Shown here one piece after another: positions 59,234 through 64,000 of a DNA stretch of 64,000 nucleotides. Source of the stretch: Chloroflexi bacterium CSP1-4 (GTDB lineage: Bacteria; Chloroflexota; Limnocylindria; Limnocylindrales; CSP1-4). Location: NCBI GenBank assembly GCA_001443375.1, contig LDXM01000002.1:62001-126000 (forward strand), written 5' to 3'. The notes under the pieces are model-generated. The model was not told the DNA's origin and made no database searches. It saw only the letters and a program-made list of their open reading frames with translations. Position 1 is the first letter of the stretch. Each line of letters starts with the position of its first letter. The position numbers and the translations under genes are program-made.

Positions 59234-60286
59234 TCACCGCACGGCCGGCACCAGGACCGGCTCGGCGACGCGGACGAGCGTCTCCTTCATGAGCAGCGTG
59301 ACCGTGGCGATGCGATCGAACCCGGCGTCCTCCAGCCGCCCGTCGACCGGCGCTTCATACGTTCGGACCGGCGAGACCACCCCATGCTCATGCCGGTGGC
59401 GGTGTGCCGCTGCCTGCTCGGCGATGTGGCCGAGGCCGAAGCGGATGAGGTCGCTGATGTCGTGGCCCGGGAGCGCGATCACGCGCACGTAGTGGGGGTG
59501 GTCCTCCTTCGCGACCCCGATCTGCAGGAAGCCTGCGAAGGCGGGGTAGCCGGCCGGCTCCTCGGTTGCCTGGACGAAGGCGCTCACGTCGGCGAAGCGG
59601 AGGATCGGCGTGAGGCTGCTGCGCGGGATCCGCCACTGCGTGCCCTGCCGCTCCCAGTCGGGCAGCCGGTACGCCTCCAGCCGAGCCACCGGCACCGGCG
59701 TCGCGGCGGCATAGAGGCGGCCGAGCCGCAGCGCATCGAGGGGGACGGTGGGGCGGATGCCGAGGGCGGCGGCCTCCTCGGCGGCCATCGGCGCGGGGAG
59801 CGGTCGGTCGGACTGGCGGGCGTACAGCCACTCCTCGCCATAGCGGGCGAAACCGTGCTGCATGAACAGCTCGACGTTGCCGTCGCGGTCGGCGCAGGCG
59901 ACGTGGAAGCGAGTGGCGCCACGCCTGCTGCCATCTCGCAGCAGGTGCTGGACGAGCCGGTAGCGGATGTCGCCGGCCTCGCCGGCGCCGATGGCGTCCA
60001 GCTCGACGATCGTCCACTCGTCGCGATGCGCGTCGCGCTCGACCCGCAGCAGCCCCGCGATCTTGCGCTCCTCCTCGTAGACGTAGAGCTGGTCGTGTGG
60101 CCGGAAGGCGCCCAGCGGCATGCGGAACAGGCCGAAGATGCTGATCTGGCTGCCGCCCACGGGCAGGCCCAGCGAGCGCACGCTGCCGTCCTCGGACATG
60201 TCGCCCTGGGAGAGGCGCGACAGCTCCCCCAGCGCGGCCAGGTCGGTCAGCCGCGCGCCGCGCACCTTGCCGGGTCGCGCGGTCAT
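59234..60286 (-). CDS. GNAT-family N-acetyltransferase-like protein
   Basis: A 350-residue protein. The N-terminal 160 residues look like a GNAT fold (AGLLRVERDAHRDEWTIVEL, ATRFHVACADRDGNVELFMQ followed by HGFARYGEEW), with a second, similar half toward the C-terminus (FLQIGVAKEDHPHYVRVIAL, YEAPVDGRLEDAGFDRIATV). Acceptor unknown. It overlaps pdxT by four bases (ATGA) and is followed within 32 bases by the R3H ATPase gene, so all four genes from pdxS down form one likely transcript. Confidence 0.75.
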   Translation of the reverse strand: MTARPGKVRGARLTDLAALGELSRLSQGDMSEDGSVRSLGLPVGGSQISIFGLFRMPLGAFRPHDQLYVYEEERKIAGLLRVERDAHRDEWTIVELDAIGAGEAGDIRYRLVQHLLRDGSRRGATRFHVACADRDGNVELFMQHGFARYGEEWLYARQSDRPLPAPMAAEEAAALGIRPTVPLDALRLGRLYAAATPVPVARLEAYRLPDWERQGTQWRIPRSSLTPILRFADVSAFVQATEEPAGYPAFAGFLQIGVAKEDHPHYVRVIALPGHDISDLIRFGLGHIAEQAAAHRHRHEHGVVSPVRTYEAPVDGRLEDAGFDRIATVTLLMKETLVRVAEPVLVPAVR

Positions 60287-60921
60287 CGCTCGGCCCTCTC
60301 CCGGCGCGTGGGATGGTGGCGCCGGCCGGCTCCCTCGCCCGGGTCGTCGAACTCGCCGGCCATGGTCGCCACGAGGCGGTGGAAGCGCGTCTCGCCGGCC
60401 AGCTCGGGGTGGAAGGCAGTGGCCATCGCGTTCCGCTCGCGCACAGCGACGATGTGCCCGTCGTCGAGCGTGGCCAGCACGTCCACGCCCGATCCCACGC
60501 GCTCGACGATCGGGGCGCGGATGAAGACGCCGTGGACCGGGGTGTCGCCGAGGACGGGTACGGAGACCTCACCCTCGAAGCTCTCGAGCTGCCGCCCGAA
60601 GGCGTTGCGCCTGACGGTCACGTCGATGAGCGGGAATACTGGCTCGTCGCCGTCGGAGATCTCGCGGGCGAGCAGGATCATGCCGGCGCAGGTGCCAAAG
60701 ATCGGCGCCCCCGAGGCCGCCAGCTCGAGGATCGGATCCCGCAGTCCCCAGCGGGCGACGAGCTTTCGTATGGTCGTGCTCTCGCCCCCGGGCACGATCA
60801 GGCCGGATACGCCCCGGAGGTCCGCGGGCAGGCGGACCTCCACGCCCTCGACGCCGATCTGGCGCAGGACGGCGAGGTGCTCGACGAAGTCGCCCTGCAG
60901 CGCCAGCACGCCGATCCTCAT
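60283..60921 (-). CDS. pdxT: Pyridoxal 5'-phosphate synthase, glutaminase subunit PdxT
   Basis: A 212-residue class I glutamine amidotransferase that supplies ammonia to PdxS. VLALQGDFVEH opens the fold, LIVPGGESTTIRKL is the family signature, the nucleophile is C78 in IFGTCAGMILLA, and the His-Glu pair is in ATAFHPELAGE. A basic tail of about 20 residues (RRHHPTRRERAER) is an extension. ATG 60921 is used; ATG 60930 is also possible. It follows pdxS by 46 bases. Confidence 0.96.
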   Translation of the reverse strand: MRIGVLALQGDFVEHLAVLRQIGVEGVEVRLPADLRGVSGLIVPGGESTTIRKLVARWGLRDPILELAASGAPIFGTCAGMILLAREISDGDEPVFPLIDVTVRRNAFGRQLESFEGEVSVPVLGDTPVHGVFIRAPIVERVGSGVDVLATLDDGHIVAVRERNAMATAFHPELAGETRFHRLVATMAGEFDDPGEGAGRRHHPTRRERAER

Positions 60922-60967
60922 CGGTCGCATCCCATCATCGGGCGGCCCGGTCGCCGGTGCGCTCCCC

Positions 60968-61855
60968 CTACCAGCCGCGGACCGCCAGCCGCTCGCCCTC
61001 GGGGATGGCCGCGATCTCGATGCCGCGCATCGGGGCGCCCAGGCCCTTCGAGACCTCGGCGATGATCTTCGCATCGTCGAAGTGGGTGGTCGCCTGCACG
61101 ATCGCATTGGCCATACGGGCCGGGTCCTCGCTCTTGAAGATGCCCGAGCCGACGAAGACACCCTCGGCCCCGAGCTGCATCACGAGCGCCGCGTCCGACG
61201 GCGTGGAGATGCCGCCGGCGACGAAGTTGACCACCGGCAGGCGCCCTTCCCGGGCCACCCCGGCGACCAGCTCGTAGGGAGCCCCGAGCTCCTTGGCCGC
61301 GACGAATAGCTCGTCCTCGCGCATCGACTGGAGCCGGCGGATCTCGCCCAGCACGTCGCGCAGCTGGTGCACGGCCTCGACGATGTTGCCGGTGCCGGCC
61401 TCGCCCTTGGTGCGCATCATCGCGGCGCCCTCGCTGATGCGCCGCAGTGCCTCGCCGAGGTTCCGGCAGCCGCACACGAAGGGCACCTTGAAGGCGTGCT
61501 TGTCGATGTGGTTCGCCTCGTCGGCGGGGGTGAGCACCTCGGACTCGTCGATGTAGTCGACGCCCAGCGCCTCGAGCACCTGCGCCTCCACGAAGTGCCC
61601 GATGCGCGCCTTGGCCATGACCGGGATGGTCACCGCGGCCATGATCGCCTCGATGAGGGCCGGGTCGCTCATGCGCGCCACGCCGCCCGCGGCGCGGATG
61701 TCCGCGGGCACGCGCTCGAGGGCCATCACGGCGACCGCACCGGCGTCTTCGGCGATCTTTGCGTGCTCGGCGGTGACGACGTCCATGATGACGCCGCCCT
61801 TCAGCATCTGGGCGAGGCCCTTCTTGGTCGCCCAGGTCGATGTCTCGACGCTCAT
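60968..61855 (-). CDS. pdxS: Pyridoxal 5'-phosphate synthase, lyase subunit PdxS
   Basis: A 295-residue (beta/alpha)8 enzyme that builds PLP from ribose 5-phosphate, glyceraldehyde 3-phosphate and ammonia with PdxT. Conserved stretches are [40 protein letters not shown], the first Schiff-base lysine K82 in [15 protein letters not shown], and [20 protein letters not shown] 61855 has GAGGAAA upstream and a GATAAT promoter hexamer about 99 bases away. The 157 bases above that hexamer lead to the first of three palindromic sites. Confidence 0.98.
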   Translation of the reverse strand: MSVETSTWATKKGLAQMLKGGVIMDVVTAEHAKIAEDAGAVAVMALERVPADIRAAGGVARMSDPALIEAIMAAVTIPVMAKARIGHFVEAQVLEALGVDYIDESEVLTPADEANHIDKHAFKVPFVCGCRNLGEALRRISEGAAMMRTKGEAGTGNIVEAVHQLRDVLGEIRRLQSMREDELFVAAKELGAPYELVAGVAREGRLPVVNFVAGGISTPSDAALVMQLGAEGVFVGSGIFKSEDPARMANAIVQATTHFDDAKIIAEVSKGLGAPMRGIEIAAIPEGERLAVRGW

Positions 61856-61953
61856 GCGTACCGTTTCCTCGGTGTACGTCGCGTGGGCTGGCGGTCGGGC
61901 TGGCCCCGGGGTCCTCGCCCGTTCGAGTCGACCGCGTCGCCTCGCGCACCTCG

Positions 61954-61959
61954 ATTATC
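61954..61959 (-). promoter_or_regulatory. -10 element for pdxST
   Basis: GATAAT on the minus strand, the best match to the -10 consensus here after TATACT. Leader of about 90 bases. Confidence 0.5.
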
Positions 61960-62033
61960 GCACGGGGAAGTGGCAGAACCCGGGAGCGTGGCCGGCTCGA
62001 AATGGGCCCCGTTCTGGCTCCTGCGGCCCATCT

Positions 62034-62089
62034 CCCCCGGCCCTCTCCGACCACCCTGTCGCCCCCGGCTCTCTCCGGCCGCCCTGCAA
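62034..62089. repeat. Imperfect tandem 28-base direct repeat
   Basis: Two C-rich units, 62034-62061 and 62062-62089, both starting CCCCCGG and containing CTCTCCG and CCCTG; about six positions differ. Function unknown. Confidence 0.6.
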
Positions 62090-62115
62090 TCTCCCGCGGC
62101 CGTGTCGCCCACGAT

Positions 62116-62130
62116 GTCAGTAGTACTGTC
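62116..62130. promoter_or_regulatory. Palindromic operator-like site 1
   Basis: GTCAGTAGTACTGTC: core CAGTA-G-TACTG is a perfect dyad around one base. It is the reverse complement of site 3 except at the centre. Confidence 0.7.
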
Positions 62131-62186
62131 ACGCCGCAGCAGATCCCGGCGCCGGCGGCGTTCGCGTGGCCCTTGAGCGACGGAGC

Positions 62187-62201
62187 GTCAGTAGTACTGG
62201 C
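62187..62201. promoter_or_regulatory. Palindromic operator-like site 2
   Basis: GTCAGTAGTACTGGC, same 11-base core, centre 71 bases from that of site 1. Confidence 0.7.
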
Positions 62202-62289
62202 AAACAGAAGGCCGGGACGCGTCGCGGGCCCGGTGCGGGCCGCTCCCAGGCCCCGCGCGGCTGGTGATCGCCCGACAAGCGTGCCCGGC

Positions 62290-62304
62290 GACAGTAGTAC
62301 TGAC
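62290..62304. promoter_or_regulatory. Palindromic operator-like site 3, touching the XRE start codon
   Basis: GACAGTAGTACTGAC ends at the base before ATG 62305; centre 103 bases from site 2. A regulator bound here would block transcription or translation of the XRE gene. Confidence 0.75.
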
Positions 62305-63222
62305 ATGCCGGACCGCATTCGCCGCCGCAGCCGCCGCACGCCGACCCAGGTCGCCGCCGACCGCCGGGCCGACGAGGTCGCGACCTACCTCGGGCGGGCG
62401 CTCCGAGACGCCCGGCGCACATCGCGGAAGACGCAGGCGGAGGTCTCGTCCATCGCCGGCGTTTCCCGCTCGCTGATCAGCGAGATGGAGCGCGGGCATG
62501 GCGCGTCCATCTCCCTGACCGTCTGGACTCGCGTCGCCAGAGCGACGGGAAGCGATCTGCGCGCGTACCTCGAACAGGCCACGGCCACCGACCAGCCGCG
62601 CGACGCCGTCCATCTTCGCGCGCAGGAGCTGATCGTCCGCACGGCCGCGAGAGGCGGCTGGCGCGCCCAGCCCGAGAGGGCGATCGACCTCGATCCCGGG
62701 CGTTCGCGGTTCGGGGACGTCCTCTTGACACGAGCGACGGACCTGGCGCTCGTCGAGGTCATCGACTGGCTCGACGACGTCGGCGATGCCTTCCGGAGCT
62801 GGGACCGCCGCCTGGCCACGGTCGAAAGCCGTGCCATCGCCCTGGCTCCACCCGGCACGGACGCCACGACGCTCCGAGCCTCCGGCGTCTGGGTGCTCCG
62901 AGCGACGAGGACGAACCGGCGCCTGGTCGCCGACCATCGGGCGCTCTTCGAGGCCCGATTCCCGGGCTCCGGCGCCGCCTGGCTCCGGGCCCTCTCGGAC
63001 CCGACCCACCCGATGCCGCCGACCCCGGCGCTCCTCTGGATCACGGTCGCCGGGGATCGGCTCGTCCCCGCGCGCCTGGGCGCCCTCAGCCCGGTCGCCG
63101 ATCGATCTCCTCGCGGAGCGCACCCAGCACCTCCAGCTCGATCAGATCCTTCGGCCGACCGGCCGCCCGCTTCATGGCCACGAGGTCGTCAAGACTCGCG
63201 ACCAGGACGACCCAGCCCATGA
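62305..63222 (+). CDS. XRE-family HTH regulator with unknown C-terminal domain
   Basis: A 305-residue protein. A helix-turn-helix near residues 29-85 (YLGRALRDARRTSRKTQAEV, IAGVSRSLISEMERG) is of the Cro/C1 type. The remaining 200 residues (RTAARGGWRAQPERAIDLDP, RATDLALVEVIDWLDDVGDA, RVLRA-type strands) resemble no family I know; they could sense a ligand or act as a nuclease-like domain. ATG 62305 directly follows palindrome 3, suggesting self-regulation. The last 45 residues are Pro/Arg/Ser-rich and lie antisense to the nucleotidyltransferase gene, so the true 3' end is odd but no earlier in-frame stop is present. Confidence 0.8.
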   Translation: MPDRIRRRSRRTPTQVAADRRADEVATYLGRALRDARRTSRKTQAEVSSIAGVSRSLISEMERGHGASISLTVWTRVARATGSDLRAYLEQATATDQPRDAVHLRAQELIVRTAARGGWRAQPERAIDLDPGRSRFGDVLLTRATDLALVEVIDWLDDVGDAFRSWDRRLATVESRAIALAPPGTDATTLRASGVWVLRATRTNRRLVADHRALFEARFPGSGAAWLRALSDPTHPMPPTPALLWITVAGDRLVPARLGALSPVADRSPRGAHPAPPARSDPSADRPPASWPRGRQDSRPGRPSP

Positions 63223-63589
63223 TCTCGGTCGTCAACGCACGCTGAGCGAGCTGGCCGAAGTCGAGGCCCGGATCGGGATGGGCCAGCAGATCGAGATCGC
63301 CATGGCGCGTCGTCAGCGTCACGACGTCCGCGGCCCGGAGCGCTCGCCTGTCGAGCGGAGCCCTCACCACGTCGGGCGAACCGCGGCGAACGGCGGCCAG
63401 TTCGCCGAGGACCGCCGCGAGTCGGTCGAGGTTGTCGCGGTCGATCGCGTGGCAGATGTCGAGGTCGCCGGTGAGGGACGGCGACCCGTGCGCCTGTGCC
63501 GCGAGTCCGCCGACGATCACGAAGCGCACGCCACCGTCGAGGAGCGCGCCGAGCAGCAGGTCCGGCCGGAAGCGCGGCAGTTCACTCAT
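63086..63589 (-). CDS. Nucleotidyltransferase, possible AbiEii/MNT-type toxin
   Basis: A 167-residue protein of the small nucleotidyltransferase fold. VRFVIVGGLAAQAHGSPSLT followed by GDLDI gives the GG...D-x-D active site (D42, D44), and LVAMKRAAGRPKDLIELEVL is the usual end of this family. Such proteins act as toxins that modify tRNA or partner proteins, or as antitoxin-type AMPylators. It is co-translated (ATGA overlap) with the small XRE gene in front, the order of many toxin-antitoxin pairs. Its 3' end overlaps the converging XRE gene by 137 bases. Confidence 0.85.
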   Translation of the reverse strand: MSELPRFRPDLLLGALLDGGVRFVIVGGLAAQAHGSPSLTGDLDICHAIDRDNLDRLAAVLGELAAVRRGSPDVVRAPLDRRALRAADVVTLTTRHGDLDLLAHPDPGLDFGQLAQRALTTEIMGWVVLVASLDDLVAMKRAAGRPKDLIELEVLGALREEIDRRPG

Positions 63590-63912
63590 TCGGCGACCCG
63601 CCGCATGGATCGGCGCATCTCGACGTAGGTCCGATCGCTCTCGATCGCCCACGCCAGCCGCTCCGCCATCGGCCGGTCGAGCAGCGCGTTGATCTGCGTG
63701 CGATCGACTCCGATGCCGAGGCGCGGCATGATCTCGAGGCCCGAGCCGGCCGCAGCCAGGAGGCGATCCAGCGTGTTCACCCGCGGGTCGGTGCGGCCGC
63801 GCTCGATGCGGGCGATCGTCTCCTGCGGGATCCCGGCGCGGGCCGCCAGCTGACGCTGCGTCAGCCCAGCCCGACGACGAGCATGACGCACCATGCGCCC
63901 AGCCATCGACAC
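63586..63912 (-). CDS. Small XRE-family HTH regulator, possible antitoxin
   Basis: A 108-residue protein. The Cro/C1 HTH fills the first 55 residues (MVRHARRRAGLTQRQLAARA, GIPQETIARIERGRTDP). The second half (VDRTQINALLDRPMAERLAW) could bind its partner. GTG 63912 is preferred because GGAGG lies eight bases upstream; GTG 63921 and ATG 63906 are alternatives. A palindrome covers its -10 element, fitting self-repression. With the following nucleotidyltransferase it forms a likely two-gene toxin-antitoxin or defence unit. Confidence 0.85.
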   Translation of the reverse strand: MSMAGRMVRHARRRAGLTQRQLAARAGIPQETIARIERGRTDPRVNTLDRLLAAAGSGLEIMPRLGIGVDRTQINALLDRPMAERLAWAIESDRTYVEMRRSMRRVAE

Positions 63913-63940
63913 GACGACCACCTCCGGCTGCTCCTATGCT

Positions 63941-63958
63941 GATGACGTTTGCGTCATC
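63941..63958. promoter_or_regulatory. Palindromic operator of the small XRE gene
   Basis: GATGACG-TTTG-CGTCATC, 7-bp perfect arms with a 4-base spacer, centred about 37 bases upstream of GTG 63912. It overlaps the -10 hexamer at 63956-63961. Confidence 0.65.
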
Positions 63959-63961
63959 GTA
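63956..63961 (-). promoter_or_regulatory. -10 element of the XRE-nucleotidyltransferase pair
   Basis: TACGAT on the minus strand; the predicted RNA start falls inside the palindrome. On the plus strand TTGACA at 63978-63983 may be a -35 box of a gene beyond the window. Confidence 0.4.
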
Positions 63962-64000
63962 CACCACCGCTCGTGACTTGACATCTTCCCGCCGGCGCGC

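Larger units (their letters stand above)
61856..62304. other. 449-base divergent regulatory gap between pdxS and an XRE regulator
   Basis: No protein frame here has support. It holds the pdxS promoter, an imperfect 28-base direct repeat and three copies of a 15-bp palindrome (all entered separately). A GTG-started 86-codon minus frame (62112 to 61852) exists but reads low-complexity Arg/Gly/Pro and overlaps pdxS. Confidence 0.7.

Noticed and set aside
61852-62112. 86-codon minus frame in the regulatory gap above pdxS
   Set aside because: Overlaps the pdxS start, low-complexity composition, no ribosome site.
62116-62304. Three 15-bp repeats considered as a CRISPR array
   Set aside because: Units are too short, each is itself a palindrome, and spacings differ (71 and 103 bases); operator sites fit better.
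63961-64000. Start of another gene at the window end
   Set aside because: Only a TTGACA-like word is visible; too little sequence to call a gene.

Overview
The window is strongly GC-rich, uses ATG, GTG and some TTG starts, and is densely packed with co-directional genes that overlap by one to four bases. The gene content suits a free-living, probably monoderm bacterium of the Chloroflexota (possibly the Limnocylindria group). It includes MreB/MreC with RadC, a LytR-CpsA-Psr protein, a DarA-type c-di-AMP receptor, a GuaB3-type IMP dehydrogenase, an R3H/SpoIIIAA-like ATPase, PdxS/PdxT and a DUF3048 lipoprotein. That placement is inferred from family content, not proved. No phage, IS element, CRISPR array or rRNA is visible. 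There is one tRNA-Pro(UGG).

Layout. 1-6.2 kb: a truncated GGDEF protein, an Lrp-type regulator, a lipoprotein, an MFS carrier, tRNA-Pro, an LCP protein and a DinB-fold protein. 6.4-10.7 kb: a housekeeping run of rdgB, rph, mazG and a membrane-anchored three-rotamase PPIase. 10.9-38.6 kb: a large surface-polysaccharide region. It holds an SGNH acyltransferase, a polysaccharide ABC exporter, seven glycosyltransferases, and a ten-gene minus-strand operon (27398 down to 16076). That operon carries a complete predicted set for UDP-2,3-diacetamido-2,3-dideoxy-D-mannuronate (dehydrogenase, 3-oxidoreductase, aminotransferase, N-acetyltransferase, 2-epimerase). Also here are two large exported proteins, a GH18 hydrolase and a caspase-fold-like protein, which share a C-terminal module. 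38.6-41.6 kb: mreC, mreB, radC. 42.2-46.7 kb: a CPBP protease and several membrane or zinc-ribbon proteins. 46.7-52.5 kb: guaA, a class III cyclase, an SRPBCC protein and guaB3. 52.5-57 kb: Nudix, DinB, MFS, darA, a diguanylate cyclase and tmk. 57.1-61.9 kb: R3H ATPase, GNAT, pdxT, pdxS. 62-64 kb: an accessory end with two XRE regulators and a nucleotidyltransferase that resembles a toxin-antitoxin pair.

Regulation. Thirteen supported genes have a TANNNT hexamer ending only 6-10 bases before the start codon, which predicts leaderless mRNAs. Three convergent pairs share one CTAG in which both stop codons lie, and several other gene ends are followed by GC-rich hairpins without a U-tract. The most system-like regulatory signal is a set of three near-identical 15-bp palindromes in the gap between pdxS and an XRE regulator; the last one abuts that regulator's ATG. 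A second XRE gene, next to the nucleotidyltransferase, has its own palindrome over its -10 element.
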